A stretch of DNA of 64,000 nt from Wenjunlia tyrosinilytica (GCF_014646055.1 NZ_BMMS01000006.1:180883-244882); one strand, 5' to 3'. Shown: positions 1 through 11,306, counted from the first letter of the stretch. Translations and numbers: made by a program. Notes: generated by a model from the sequence alone, not told the origin.

Positions 1-1
1 C

Positions 2-2266
<2,265 letters not shown>

Positions 2267-2318
2267 TCCGTCCGAGCCGACCTCGTCCGAGCCGACCTCG
2301 CCCGAGCCGGATGTCCAT

Positions 2319-2350
2319 CGGCCCCGCTCCCGTTTACCGGGGCGGGGCCG
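2319..2350. terminator. Hairpin terminator between purL and the NTF2-like gene
   Basis: A strong GC inverted repeat (arms CGGCCCCG and CGGGGCCG with further internal pairing around a TTTA loop) lies between two convergent genes and can serve both. The 2267-2310 stretch just before it holds short direct repeats built on CCGAGCCGACCTCG. Confidence 0.6.
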
Positions 2351-2372
2351 ACCCATGGAGGTCCGCGCTCGC

Positions 2373-2768
2373 TCAGCTCCAGAACTCGTCCTCGAGGTCG
2401 ATGTCCTCGACGCACTCGTCGAGGTCGGAGATCTTCCCGCCGACGATGGTGAAGAAGATGCCGCCGCGCTGGTTGTAGCCGCGGCCGTCGCGCTCGGCCA
2501 CGTTCCGGTGGACCGACATGACGTGTCCGCGCCCGTCGGCGAAGAGTCCTTCGAGTTCGCCCCGCATGTTGCCCTGGGTCATCTCGCCCATGCGCCGGTA
2601 GAGCGCCATGACGTTGTCGATGCCCTTGTGGTGTCCTGACAGCGGGTTGCTGCCGGGCACATGGTGGGCGCAGTCCCGCGTCATCATCGTGGCCAGCGTC
2701 TCCATGTCGCCCTTGTTGAACAGCTCGTAGCCCCTGCGTACCAAGGCGCAGTCCGGATGTTCAGCCAT
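2373..2768 (-). CDS. SnoaL-like / NTF2-family protein
   Basis: A 131-residue single-domain protein resembling the SnoaL-like branch of the NTF2 superfamily, a small cone-shaped alpha/beta fold used by polyketide cyclases, isomerases and many uncharacterised proteins. Visible features are the N-terminal helix with RRGYELFNKGDMETL, the HHVPGSNPLSG loop and the C-terminal strand segment ending DLDECVEDID. Substrate and role cannot be read from the sequence. The ATG at 2768 is chosen. Two GTG codons immediately upstream (2774, 2771) are possible alternatives, and no strong ribosome binding site separates them. It is transcribed toward purL and convergent with it, so it is not part of the purine operon. 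Confidence 0.8.
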   Translation of the reverse strand: MAEHPDCALVRRGYELFNKGDMETLATMMTRDCAHHVPGSNPLSGHHKGIDNVMALYRRMGEMTQGNMRGELEGLFADGRGHVMSVHRNVAERDGRGYNQRGGIFFTIVGGKISDLDECVEDIDLEDEFWS

Positions 2769-2799
2769 CACCACTCACACCCTTCGTTTCCAGGAACAC

Positions 2800-2852
2800 T
2801 TCCTGAGATGTCAGCGTGTCCTGAGATATCAGCGTGTCCTGGGATGTCAGCT
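2800..2852. repeat. Three tandem 18-bp repeats upstream of the NTF2-like gene
   Basis: Three imperfect copies of an 18-bp unit of the form TGTCCTGAGATATCAGCG lie end to end 30-85 bp upstream of the minus-strand start at 2768. Position and spacing would suit reiterated operators, but no regulator is recognisable from the unit. Confidence 0.55.
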
Positions 2853-2927
2853 TTCATCCTTATCGTCCGCCTGGTTCGGTGAGGCTGTCCAGGTTCGGTG
2901 TCGCCCCGCCCCATTACGCTCCCCCTC

Positions 2928-3716
2928 ATGCCGCCGCGTTCCCGCTCCTACGACCCCGACAGGACCCGCAAGGCCGTCCTCGCCCAGGCCCACGCCCTAC
3001 GACAGGCGGCCAGGGGCCTGGACCCCGAGCGCTTCGCCGACCCGACCCGGCTCGGGGACTGGACGGTGGGCGAGCTGATCGTCCACATCGCCCTCCAGAC
3101 CGAGGCGCTGCCGCGCGTCCTCGGGGAGGAGCCCGCGGCGGGGCCGGCCGATCTGTCCCCGGTGCGCTGGGCGCGGTCCACCGCCTCGCTCGCGGACCGC
3201 CTGGATGCCCAGACCCGCTCGGTCGCCGGGGAGACCCCGGACCCGGTGGCACGGCTGGACGCCGCCGTGGAGGAGCTGGACGGGGCCCTGGCGGGCCCCC
3301 TGCCCGACCGGCTGGTCCACATCTGGCCGGGGACGCTGCCCGTGGCCGACTTCGCCGTCACCCGGCTCGTGGAGCTGGTCGTGCACGCGGACGACCTGGC
3401 GGCGGCCACGGGCGTGGAGGTGGCGCTGGACCGGCAGGCGCTGGCGGCGGTGACCCGGCTGCTGGCCGACGCGTTCGCGGACAAGGCGCCCGGCGGAGCG
3501 GTGGAGCTGAGGGTGCCGCCGTTCGCCGTCGTGCAGTGCGTGGCCGGCCCCCGGCACACCCGCGGCACCCCGCCGAACGTCGTGGAGACCGACCCGCTGA
3601 CCTGGCTCCGGCTCGCCTCGGGCCGCCTGTCCTGGGCCCGGGCCGCGGATGAGGCGCACATCACAGCCAGCGGCGAGCGCTCGGACCTCTCGGAGCTCCT
3701 CCCGGTCCTGGGGTAG
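2928..3716 (+). CDS. Maleylpyruvate isomerase / mycothiol-dependent (DinB-like) family protein
   Basis: A 262-residue protein of the actinobacterial mycothiol-dependent maleylpyruvate isomerase family, often annotated as a sterol-carrier family protein. The N-terminal half has the DinB-like four-helix signature, with LGDWTVGELIVHIA near residues 40-55 and a second metal-ligand type histidine in LVELVVHADDLAAA. The C-terminal region (about 175-260) is an SCP2-like alpha/beta module with DPLTWLRLASGRLSW. These enzymes use mycothiol as a thiol cofactor for isomerisation or detoxification, and the actual substrate here is unknown. The ATG at 2928 (MPPRSRSYDP) is preferred to the GTG at 2898. Genes of this family commonly sit between purL and purF in Streptomyces. 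Confidence 0.85.
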   Translation: MPPRSRSYDPDRTRKAVLAQAHALRQAARGLDPERFADPTRLGDWTVGELIVHIALQTEALPRVLGEEPAAGPADLSPVRWARSTASLADRLDAQTRSVAGETPDPVARLDAAVEELDGALAGPLPDRLVHIWPGTLPVADFAVTRLVELVVHADDLAAATGVEVALDRQALAAVTRLLADAFADKAPGGAVELRVPPFAVVQCVAGPRHTRGTPPNVVETDPLTWLRLASGRLSWARAADEAHITASGERSDLSELLPVLG

Positions 3717-3948
3717 CCCCGGCTTCGGGCCCGCGCCGGTCCGCTTCGGGCCTCCTCGCCGCCAACTCCCCGCCCTCTCGCGGCCCCTCGGGTGTGATCT
3801 GCGCTTCAATCGCGGCGGGCGGGACGCGAGATCGTTTCCGTGCTCACCAGCACTGCCACCGGTCGTCGCCCCGCCCGGACGGGCCCGGACGACCCCTGGG
3901 GCCCTTCCTCGTTCGGCCGACGTGCCGACCTGCCCTAGACTCGGTGAC

Positions 3949-5508
3949 GTGCCACGTGGTGACGGACGACTCAACCACGATCTCCTCCCCGGCGAGAAGG
4001 GCCCCCAGGACGCTTGCGGCGTCTTCGGTGTCTGGGCTCCGGGCGAAGAGGTCGCCAAACTCACCTACTTCGGGCTGTACGCACTGCAGCACCGTGGACA
4101 GGAGTCCGCGGGAATCGCGGTGAGCAACGGCTCCCAGATCCTCGTCTTCAAGGACATGGGCCTGGTCTCCCAGGTCTTCGACGAGACCTCCCTCAGCTCG
4201 CTCAGCGGACATCTGGCCATCGGCCACGCCCGCTACTCGACGACCGGTGCCTCGGTCTGGGAGAACGCCCAGCCGACCTTCCGCGCGACGGCGAACGGCT
4301 CGATCGCCCTCGGTCACAACGGCAACCTGGTCAACACCGCCGAGCTCGCCGAGCTCGTGGCCGAGCTGCCCACCTCGGGCGGACGCGCGGCCCAGGTGGC
4401 GGCGACCAACGACACCGACCTGGTGACCGCCCTGCTGGCGGGCCAGACCGACGAGGACGGCAAGCCGCTCCCCATCGAGGACGCCGCGCTGCGCGTCCTG
4501 CCCAAGGTCAAGGGCGCCTTCTCCCTCGTCTTCATGGACGAGCACACCCTCTACGCCGCCCGCGACCCGCAGGGCATCCGCCCACTGGTCCTCGGCCGCA
4601 CCGAGCGCGGCTGGGTGGTGGCCTCCGAGACGGCGGCGCTGGACATCGTCGGAGCCTCCTTCGTCCGCGAGATAGAGCCGGGCGAACTCGTGGCGATCGA
4701 CGAGGACGGCCTGCGGGCCTCCCGGTTCGCCGACGCCAAGCCCAAGGGCTGCGTCTTCGAGTACGTCTACCTCGCCCGCCCCGACACCGACATCGCGGGC
4801 CGCAATGTCTACCTCTCGCGCGTCGAGATGGGCCGCAGGCTGGCCAAGGAGTCCCCTGCCGAGGCCGATCTGGTCATACCGACGCCGGAGTCCGGGACGC
4901 CCGCCGCGGTCGGATACGCCGAGGCCAGTGGGATCCCCTACGGCTCCGGTCTGGTCAAGAACAGCTATGTGGGCCGTACCTTCATCCAGCCCAGCCAGAC
5001 CATCCGGCAGCTCGGCATCAGGCTCAAGCTCAACCCGCTGAAGGAAGTCATCCGGGGCAAGCGCCTCGTCGTCGTCGACGACTCGATCGTGCGCGGCAAC
5101 ACCCAGCGCGCTCTGGTGCGGATGCTCCGCGAGGCCGGCGCCGCCGAGGTGCACATCCGGATCTCCTCCCCGCCGATCAAGTGGCCGTGCTTCTTCGGCA
5201 TAGATTTCGCCACTCGCGCGGAGCTGATCGCCAACGGCCTCAGCGTCGAGGAGATCGGCAAGTCGCTCGGCGCGGACTCCCTCGCCTACATCTCGATCGA
5301 CTCGATGGTCGCGGCGACCACGATCGCCAAGCCGAACCTGTGCCGTGCCTGCTTCGACGGGGAGTACCCCATCGACCTGCCGGACCCCGAACTGCTCGGC
5401 AAGCACCTGCTCGAGTCCGAGGCCGCCGCCCCCGCCCGAACCGACGTGGACGGCGTCGCCGGCCTGCTCGGCGGCCCCGGGGCGTCGGACGCGCTGCGCC
5501 GCCCGTAG
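3949..5508 (+). CDS. purF: Amidophosphoribosyltransferase
   Basis: PurF catalyses the committed step of purine synthesis, PRPP plus glutamine to phosphoribosylamine. The 519-residue protein starts at the GTG at 3949 (MPRGDGRLNHDLL). Cys23 in DACGVFGV is the class II glutaminase nucleophile, implying that a 22-residue propeptide is removed. The N-terminal Ntn domain contains YALQHRGQES. The C-terminal phosphoribosyltransferase domain carries the PRPP loop VVVDDSIVRGNT near residue 374. Cysteines in GCVFEYVY, WPCFFGID and NLCRACF match the 4Fe-4S ligands of the Bacillus-type enzyme, so it is probably oxygen-sensitive. purM follows 37 bp later and is likely cotranscribed. The 232 bp upstream hold the promoter. 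Confidence 0.97.
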   Translation: MPRGDGRLNHDLLPGEKGPQDACGVFGVWAPGEEVAKLTYFGLYALQHRGQESAGIAVSNGSQILVFKDMGLVSQVFDETSLSSLSGHLAIGHARYSTTGASVWENAQPTFRATANGSIALGHNGNLVNTAELAELVAELPTSGGRAAQVAATNDTDLVTALLAGQTDEDGKPLPIEDAALRVLPKVKGAFSLVFMDEHTLYAARDPQGIRPLVLGRTERGWVVASETAALDIVGASFVREIEPGELVAIDEDGLRASRFADAKPKGCVFEYVYLARPDTDIAGRNVYLSRVEMGRRLAKESPAEADLVIPTPESGTPAAVGYAEASGIPYGSGLVKNSYVGRTFIQPSQTIRQLGIRLKLNPLKEVIRGKRLVVVDDSIVRGNTQRALVRMLREAGAAEVHIRISSPPIKWPCFFGIDFATRAELIANGLSVEEIGKSLGADSLAYISIDSMVAATTIAKPNLCRACFDGEYPIDLPDPELLGKHLLESEAAAPARTDVDGVAGLLGGPGASDALRRP

Positions 5509-5545
5509 CCGACCCCCGCACAACGACACCCGAAAGAGCACTCTC

Positions 5546-6658
5546 GTGTCCGAGACTCCTGGTTCGAATCCCGGCTCGACTCCCGGTTCGACCTCTGGCT
5601 CCAGCTACGCCGCCGCAGGCGTCGACATCGAGGCGGGCGACCGCGCCGTCGAGCTCATGAAGCAGTGGGTGGGCAAGGCGACCCGTCCCGAGGTCGTGGG
5701 CGGCCTCGGCGGCTTCGCCGGGCTCTTCGACGCCTCCGCCCTGCGGTCCTACGAGCGGCCCCTGCTGGCCACCTCCACGGACGGTGTGGGCACCAAGGTC
5801 GCCATCGCCCAGCGGATGGACAAGCACGACACCATCGGCCGGGACCTCGTGGGCATGGTCGTGGACGACCTGGCGGTGTGCGGCGCCGAGCCGCTGTTCA
5901 TGACCGACTACATCGCGACCGGCAAGGTCCACCCCGAGCGGATCGCGTCCATCGTCAAGGGCATCGCCGAGGGCTGTGTGCTGGCCGGATGCGCCCTGGT
6001 CGGCGGTGAGACGGCCGAGCACCCGGGCCTGCTGGATCCGGACGAGTACGACGTCGCCGGCGCCGGTACGGGCGTCGTGGAGGCCGACCGGGTCCTCGGC
6101 GCGGACCGTATCCGATCAGGTGACGCGGTGATCGCGATGGCCGCCTCGGGACTTCACTCGAACGGGTACTCGCTGGTCCGCCATGTCTTCTTCGACCGGG
6201 CCGGCTGGAGCCTGGACCGCGAGGTCCCGGAGTTCGGCCGCACCCTCGGCGAGGAACTCCTGGAGCCGACCAGGATCTACTCGCTGGACTGCCTCGCGCT
6301 CGCCCGCACCACCGAGGTCCACGCGTTCTCGCACATCACCGGCGGGGGCCTGGCGGCCAACCTGGCCCGGGTCGTTCCCGACCACCTCAGCGCCCGCCTC
6401 GACCGCGGCACCTGGACCCCCTCCCCGGTGTTCACCATGGTCGGGGAGCTCGGCGGCGTGGAGCGGCTGGAGCTGGAGAGGACCGTGAACATGGGCGTCG
6501 GCATGGTGGCCGTGGTCCCCCAGGAGTCGGTGGACGTGACCCTGTCCGTGCTGGCCGACCGCGACGTCGAGGCATGGGTGCTCGGCGACGTCGTCGACCG
6601 CTCCGACACCGCACCCGAGGCCGCGGCGCTCAGCGGCGACCACCCGGCCGGGGCATAA
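5546..6658 (+). CDS. purM: Phosphoribosylformylglycinamidine cyclo-ligase (AIR synthetase)
   Basis: PurM closes the imidazole ring, converting FGAM to AIR with ATP. The 370-residue protein starts at the GTG at 5546, preceded by an AAAGAG-type binding site. A Gly/Ser/Thr/Pro-rich N-terminal run of about 20 residues precedes the conserved YAAAGVDIEAGDRAVELMK, a typical Streptomyces extension. The AIRS family hallmarks are TDGVGTKVAIAQ, DLVGMVVDDLAVCGAEPLF, GGETAEHPG and HITGGGLAANLARV. It lies 37 bp downstream of purF in the same direction, forming a purFM unit that ends at the hairpin at 6707-6738. Confidence 0.97.
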   Translation: MSETPGSNPGSTPGSTSGSSYAAAGVDIEAGDRAVELMKQWVGKATRPEVVGGLGGFAGLFDASALRSYERPLLATSTDGVGTKVAIAQRMDKHDTIGRDLVGMVVDDLAVCGAEPLFMTDYIATGKVHPERIASIVKGIAEGCVLAGCALVGGETAEHPGLLDPDEYDVAGAGTGVVEADRVLGADRIRSGDAVIAMAASGLHSNGYSLVRHVFFDRAGWSLDREVPEFGRTLGEELLEPTRIYSLDCLALARTTEVHAFSHITGGGLAANLARVVPDHLSARLDRGTWTPSPVFTMVGELGGVERLELERTVNMGVGMVAVVPQESVDVTLSVLADRDVEAWVLGDVVDRSDTAPEAAALSGDHPAGA

Positions 6659-6706
6659 CCCGGTCAGGACCGGGTCGGGCCGCGCCCGGTACGGAGGCAC
6701 GACGAA

Positions 6707-6738
6707 ACCCGGTCCTGGGCAAATGCCCCGGACCGGGT
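6707..6738. terminator. Bidirectional terminator between purM and DUF3073 gene
   Basis: Inverted repeat with arms ACCCGGTCC-GGGC and GCCC-GGACCGGGT around a short AAAT loop, between convergent genes. Confidence 0.75.
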
Positions 6739-6762
6739 CCGTGAGAGACAATCCCTCGCGAC

Positions 6763-7017
6763 TCAGGCGCGACGACGGTTGGAGCCGGACTCGCCGTCCC
6801 CGTAGTCGTCGTCATCATCGTCGTCGTAGTACGCGGCGTACGCCGCGTACGGGTCGTCGTCCAGCTCGTCATCGTCATGCACCGGCTCGTTGTTCACCGG
6901 CTGCGATGTCGATGCGCCCAGCTCTTCGGCCAGGCGGGAAAGGTCCGTCCCACCGCTGTTGTACTTCAGCTGGCGGGCGACCTTCGTCTGCTTGGCCTTG
7001 GCCCGGCCGCGCCCCAT
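6763..7017 (-). CDS. DUF3073 family protein
   Basis: An 84-residue cytoplasmic protein with a basic N-terminus (GRGRAKAKQTKVARQLKY) and a strongly acidic tail containing DDDDDDDYGDGE. This split charge is the hallmark of DUF3073, an actinobacterial family of unknown function that regularly sits downstream of and convergent with purM in Streptomyces. The acidic run is encoded by GAC/GAT repeats and could vary in length. No catalytic or membrane motif is visible. Nucleic-acid or ribosome binding by the basic part is a guess only. Confidence 0.9.
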   Translation of the reverse strand: MGRGRAKAKQTKVARQLKYNSGGTDLSRLAEELGASTSQPVNNEPVHDDDELDDDPYAAYAAYYDDDDDDDYGDGESGSNRRRA

Positions 7018-7330
7018 GGCTCGACCCCCTCAACGACGGGGCTCGACGGCCCCGAGTCTGACACGCGTTCATGATCTGGAACGGTCCCTCGAAGGAAAGA
7101 CCGGTCCGTAGGCCACCAACGGTACCTGCTTCCGAGGCCGTACGGTACGCCGCCCGCACGACCACGGGGTCGGCGGGTACCGAATCCGGCCCCGTTCCCG
7201 CTGGTCAGCACCGATTTTACGGTCTTGGCCCGCGCAACGCGGCCGGACTCGTCCCGTTCCGTCCACGACCCCCGTTCGGACGGCCCCCGATCAGCCCCCG
7301 ACCCGGCGCCCTCCGGTCCGGCGGCACCGG
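7018..7330. other. Intergenic region upstream of the DUF3073 gene
   Basis: About 310 bp without a credible gene. It must contain the minus-strand promoter of the DUF3073 gene and the 3' untranslated end of vdh. No clear operator, terminator or RNA element was seen. Confidence 0.5.
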
Positions 7331-8437
7331 TCAGACGGGCAGGATCCACGTGTCGGCGGGCACCCGCTCGGCCATGCGGGCCTCGGCCAGGCGGTCGGCG
7401 GCCACCGCTGGCGGCACCCCGTCGGCCTCCGCGCGGGCGAAGATCGCCAGCGTCGTGTCGAAGATCTTGGCCGCCTTGGCCTTGGCGCGGTCGAAGTCGA
7501 AGCCGTGGACCTCGTCCGCGACCTGGATCACACCTCCGGCGTTGACCAGGTAGTCGGGCGCGTAGAGGATCCCGCGGTCGGCCAGGTCCTTCTCGACCCC
7601 CGGGTGGGCCAGCTGGTTGTTGGCCGCGCCGCAGACGATCGTCGCCGTCAGGGCGGGGACCGTGGAGTCGTTGAGCGCGCCTCCGAGGGCGCACGGCGCG
7701 TACACGTCCAGGTCGGCGCGGATCAGCCGCTCGGCGTCCGCCACGGCGGCCACCTGCGGGTGCTTGGCCCGGATGCGGTCGACCGCCTCGTCGCGCACAT
7801 CGGTGATCACGATCTCGGCGCCGTCCTCCACCAGGTGCTTGACCAGGTAGTGGCCCACCTTGCCGACGCCCGCGATGCCGACCCTGCGGCCGCGCAGCGT
7901 CGGGGCGCCCCACCGTGCCCGGGCGGAGGCGCGCATGGCCTGGAAGACACCGAACGCGGTCAGGACCGAGGAATCGCCGGCGCCGCCGTTCTCGGGCGAG
8001 CGGCCGGTCGTCCAGGCGCACTCGCGAGCGATGACGTCCATGTCGGCCACGTAGGTGCCGACATCGCAGGCAGTGAAGTAGCGGCCGCCGAGAGAGGCGA
8101 CGAAGCGCCCGTAGGCGAGCAGCAACTCCTCGCTCTTGACCGTGTCCGGGTCCCCGATGATGACGGCCTTGCCGCCACCGTGGTCGAGCCCGGCCAGGGC
8201 GTTCTTGTAGGACATGCCCCGCGAGAGGTTCAGCGCGTCCTCCAGCGCCTCGTCCTCCGAGGCGTAGGGGTAGAAACGCGTGCCGCCGAGCCCGGGGCCG
8301 AGCGCGGTGGAGTGGATGGCGATGACCGCCTTGAGGCCGCTGGCGCGGTCCTGGCAGAGCACTACCTGCTCGTGGCCGCCCTGCTCGGATGTGAACAGCC
8401 GGCTGACCACGCTGTCGGCCTGACGTACGTCGGTCAC
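7331..8437 (-). CDS. vdh: Valine/leucine dehydrogenase
   Basis: NAD-dependent branched-chain amino acid dehydrogenase of the Glu/Leu/Phe/Val family. It reversibly deaminates valine, leucine or isoleucine to 2-oxo acids, and in Streptomyces feeds acyl-CoA precursors for antibiotics. The 368-residue protein starts at the GTG at 8437, eight bases after GGAG. The catalytic region shows [22 protein letters not shown] and a second lysine in [14 protein letters not shown]. The Rossmann domain has [13 protein letters not shown] and the C-terminal part has CGAANNQLA. The divergent gene at 8615 shares a 177-bp promoter region with it. The same vdh-unknown-bldC order is known in Streptomyces. Confidence 0.95.
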   Translation of the reverse strand: MTDVRQADSVVSRLFTSEQGGHEQVVLCQDRASGLKAVIAIHSTALGPGLGGTRFYPYASEDEALEDALNLSRGMSYKNALAGLDHGGGKAVIIGDPDTVKSEELLLAYGRFVASLGGRYFTACDVGTYVADMDVIARECAWTTGRSPENGGAGDSSVLTAFGVFQAMRASARARWGAPTLRGRRVGIAGVGKVGHYLVKHLVEDGAEIVITDVRDEAVDRIRAKHPQVAAVADAERLIRADLDVYAPCALGGALNDSTVPALTATIVCGAANNQLAHPGVEKDLADRGILYAPDYLVNAGGVIQVADEVHGFDFDRAKAKAAKIFDTTLAIFARAEADGVPPAVAADRLAEARMAERVPADTWILPV

Positions 8438-8614
8438 GGTGGTGACTCCCGATGTCGAGAAGGTGTCCCGCCAGGGGTTGGGGCGGGAAGGATGCGCACA
8501 GCGTAGAACCTGGGGTCCGCGTGCTGTGACGAGTGGCCCGGATCGCTCTCCAGGAACCCCTGCCACGTGCGACGATGCTGACGGCCCTTACTTGAGGCAC
8601 TAGGGAGTGAGCGC

Positions 8615-9508
8615 GTGGCGCAGTCGTCAATCGCGGTGCCGTACAACGCATACCTGCGTGTCTACGAGCCCCTGGCGGCCTTCCCGGAGCCCGAGCGCTC
8701 GCACTGGTACGGATACGCGACGGCGGCCGATGTGCCGACCGCCCAGGACGAGATGCGGCAGTCGCTGGCGGATCTCGTCCCGATGCCGCCGATGCCCGTT
8801 CCCGTACACGAGAGCCGGGACGCCTTCGTGGCCTTCGTCGACGGGGTCACCCACATCTGCCCGTGGCGCACGAGGCTGCGGTCCTGGCTGGCGCTCGAGG
8901 AGCTCAAGCAGCAGTTCTCCCCTCCGGTGCTGGACGCCGTGCTGCCGCCCGTGGTGCGGGTGCAGGTGGAGTCCGACTACGAGCGCTGGCGCGAGCGCAA
9001 CCCCGATGTGCGGCCGTGGATCCTCTCCAGCACCTGGCATGTGCCGGTGCGCTGGTTCGTGCTCTTCGGGGACGAGGAGCGGGAGTTCCAGCCGGGGCGG
9101 CTGGAGGCCGAGGAGGGGACGGAGGAGTCCGGGAAGGCCTCCGAGAACGGCAAGCGGCGCTCCGGGCCCGTGCTGCGGTACCGCACGCCGATGGTGCAGG
9201 CCAGGCGCCGGGTGGCTCGGGGGCTGAAGGTGCTCAAGGAGACGATGGACGAGGGGCCGCTGATCGAGGGGCTGGTCGAGGTCGGGCGGTGGCTGGAGGA
9301 CTTCCATCCCCGGTCCCTGGTCGAGCTGGACTACGGCGGACTGGTCCACGCGATCCCGGAGGACGCGCTGGAGCGGGACCGCTCGGCGGCCGATGTGGCG
9401 GAGGGGCTGGCCGCGCTCCGGGAGAGCGACGGGGTGCGGGCGGGGGCCGCGTACGAGCGTCTGACGGAGCGGTGGCGCACGATCCGCGAACTGCAGTTCG
9501 CCAGCTGA
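8615..9508 (+). CDS. Conserved hypothetical protein between vdh and bldC
   Basis: A 297-residue soluble protein that I do not recognise functionally. It begins at the GTG at 8615 with a GGAG about 10 bases upstream. It has the conserved-looking segments AYLRVYEPLAAFPEPER, DGVTHICPWRTRLRSW and PWILSSTWHVPVRWFVLF, an acidic linker near residues 160-185 and a C-terminal helical part rich in Arg and Glu. No signal peptide or membrane span is evident. Its position between vdh and bldC is conserved in Streptomyces, which suggests a core, developmentally linked gene, but that is inference from context only. Confidence 0.8.
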   Translation: MAQSSIAVPYNAYLRVYEPLAAFPEPERSHWYGYATAADVPTAQDEMRQSLADLVPMPPMPVPVHESRDAFVAFVDGVTHICPWRTRLRSWLALEELKQQFSPPVLDAVLPPVVRVQVESDYERWRERNPDVRPWILSSTWHVPVRWFVLFGDEEREFQPGRLEAEEGTEESGKASENGKRRSGPVLRYRTPMVQARRRVARGLKVLKETMDEGPLIEGLVEVGRWLEDFHPRSLVELDYGGLVHAIPEDALERDRSAADVAEGLAALRESDGVRAGAAYERLTERWRTIRELQFAS

Positions 9509-10065
9509 ACGGGGTCTCCGGAGCCGGGCGAGGGGCGGGCGGAGGGCGTGGGCAGGGACATCGGCGGGGACGTCGGCGGGGCTTCCCGGGCGGGTCGGGC
9601 CGTCCGGGGCTGTTCCGGGGGGACGTTTGTCCCGTTCCGGGTATAGCGGCCCTAAGCGTGACGGAGAGCACTCGAGGACATCTGGTTAGCAGCGCTTCAC
9701 ATGTGCCAAAGTAGGACAAGCGACCTCGGGAACGGGGCTTCCATCCACTTTCGAGTGGATTGATCTACGTTCGACACCTTTAGGGGGGATGGGGGCCTGT
9801 GGGCCCGCTGTGACTGATCGTTACCTTTGGGTGACCGTCCGTTATGGCACGGTCCATCGGCATCCGCCGAGGTTGCGCACCTGAGGGGTCAATTCCATCG
9901 GTTTGGCCGATGGGGCTGGACAGATGGTGTAGTTGTAGTGCCGAGGACAAGCCGTTCGTCCTATTACCGACTCGGCTCGCGTGCGCCATTTCGGGCATCG
10001 CGGGTCAAGGTGCAGAATTTGAAGGAAAGAACCGTGTTGGTTCGGTTCTCCCGAGGAGGCCGCTC
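9509..10065. promoter_or_regulatory. Long upstream region of bldC
   Basis: 557 bp without a convincing gene separate the preceding CDS from bldC. The second half becomes markedly less GC-rich (around 9720-10020). The bldC ribosome binding site GAGGAGG is at 10053-10059. The length suggests a complex promoter or a long 5' leader. No specific operator could be assigned by eye. Confidence 0.45.
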
Positions 10066-10272
10066 ATGACCGCTCGCACCCCTGATGCCGAGCCGCTGCT
10101 GACCCCGGCTGAGGTCGCCACCATGTTCCGCGTTGACCCGAAAACGGTCACGCGCTGGGCAAAGGCAGGCAAGCTCACGTCGATCCGCACGCTCGGCGGG
10201 CACCGCCGCTACCGCGAGGCGGAGGTCCGCGCTCTGCTGGCGGGCATTCCCCAGCAGCGCAGCGAGGCCTGA
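10066..10272 (+). CDS. bldC: Developmental transcriptional regulator BldC
   Basis: A 68-residue MerR-like single-domain DNA-binding protein. BldC represses premature entry into Streptomyces development by binding cooperatively head-to-tail to direct repeats. The sequence has the expected winged helix-turn-helix, with LLTPAEVATMFRVDPKTVTRWAKAGKL followed by the wing SIRTLGGHRRYREAEV. It lacks the coiled coil and ligand domain of true MerR proteins. The start at 10066 is fixed by GAGGAGG six bases upstream and by the known size. It is monocistronic, with about 490 bp of non-coding sequence after it. Confidence 0.96.
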   Translation: MTARTPDAEPLLTPAEVATMFRVDPKTVTRWAKAGKLTSIRTLGGHRRYREAEVRALLAGIPQQRSEA

Positions 10273-10762
10273 CACCCCTTCCGAGGCGTGTCGTCGGGTC
10301 CCCCAAACCCGTAGCACCCGCCCCGGACCGGGCGCCCAGTATCCAACTGGGGCAGTCCAATCAGGGCTTTCAACGAGAGATCGCATCGGACTCCGCCGGG
10401 TCCGCTGCGGTCTCTCGTGTGTTTTGCCGAGTTCCACCGGCTTCCACAGGCTCCGGGTACTTGACCCCCGGGGCCTTTCGCATGAGGGGTCCATGCCCGG
10501 TGCGGTGGCTGGCACTCCGGTTGGAATCCGGCCTTCCATGGGTGCAATCCGGCCAAGTAGGGAGCGTTCCCACAGCAGTGTAATTGCATATATTAAATTG
10601 ATGGTGCTGGAGGGGTGGGGGAGTTCCCAGGTAATCAAAACTCATTTCGTGACGCCGGTCACACCTTCGCGGACGGTCGGCCGAGGGGCGCTCGGGGATC
10701 TCCAGGGCACCGAGGACGCCGTCGGGGCGCGCCGGGGCTCGCGGTGACGGTTCAGAGCGGGT
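10273..10762. other. Non-coding stretch between bldC and DUF6274 gene
   Basis: 490 bp with no supported gene. It contains an unusually AT-rich island near 10573-10603 (about 30 bp including TTGCATATATTAAATTG) in otherwise GC-rich DNA, which could be a promoter or protein-binding region. No clear terminator was identified. Confidence 0.45.
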
Positions 10763-11053
10763 TCACCCTTCCCCTGCCGCGCGACGGGTCGGCTCGAGCG
10801 CCCTGTCGAGGGGGCCGGGTGCCCCCCGGGGGCGCTCCAGAGGTACAGGCGGCTCCAGGGGCACAGGCGGCTCCAGAGGTCCGGAGGACTCCACGGCGTC
10901 GTCGGCGTCCTCCGGCGGCTCGGCCGGCAGCAGCATCGCCAACCGGTGCAGTCGGTGGCAGACGGCGCAGTGACGGGTCAGGTGGCCGCCGTCAGCGGCG
11001 GCCGACAGGTGCGCGCGCAGTAACGCCCGGGTCTCGTGCCTGGCGGACCCCAT
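10763..11053 (-). CDS. DUF6274-type small protein
   Basis: A 96-residue protein resembling the Streptomyces DUF6274 family. The N-terminal half (GSARHETRALLRAHLSAAA followed by HCAVCHRLHRLAM) carries a Cys-x-x-Cys-like pair (HCAVCHR) that might bind a metal. The second half is a Pro/Leu/Glu repeat of the form PLEPPVPLEPPVPLE and looks disordered. Function is unknown. It lies between bldC and the tRNA-Asp/Phe pair, convergent with bldC. The repeat in the tail is encoded by a short direct DNA repeat and may vary among strains. Confidence 0.75.
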   Translation of the reverse strand: MGSARHETRALLRAHLSAAADGGHLTRHCAVCHRLHRLAMLLPAEPPEDADDAVESSGPLEPPVPLEPPVPLERPRGAPGPLDRALEPTRRAAGEG

Positions 11054-11209
11054 CTCACCCCTCCGACTCCCCCGCGGTCAATCACTCAATGTGATCGTCC
11101 AATCGCCCTTGGCGAACAGCTAGCCACGGTGCGGGGGTCTGCGTCAAGGGCGGGAGCCGAGAAACGACGAACGGCCCGGATCCCCAAGGGAATCCGGGCC
11201 GAATCACTG

Positions 11210-11284
11210 CGGTCCTGACGGGATTTGAACCCGCGGCCTCCACCTTGACAGGGTGGCGAGCACTCCAAACTGCTCCACAGGACC
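11210..11284 (-). tRNA. tRNA-Asp (GUC)
   Basis: Complete cloverleaf on the minus strand: acceptor GGTCCTG pairs with CAGGACC, T arm contains GGTTCAAATCC, and the anticodon loop CTGTCAA gives GUC. The discriminator base is G and no CCA is encoded. It lies 22 bp downstream of tRNA-Phe and is probably cotranscribed with it. An identical copy lies at 15020-15094. Confidence 0.95.
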
Positions 11285-11306
11285 TGGTGTTGCGCGAGCC
11301 GCGCAG

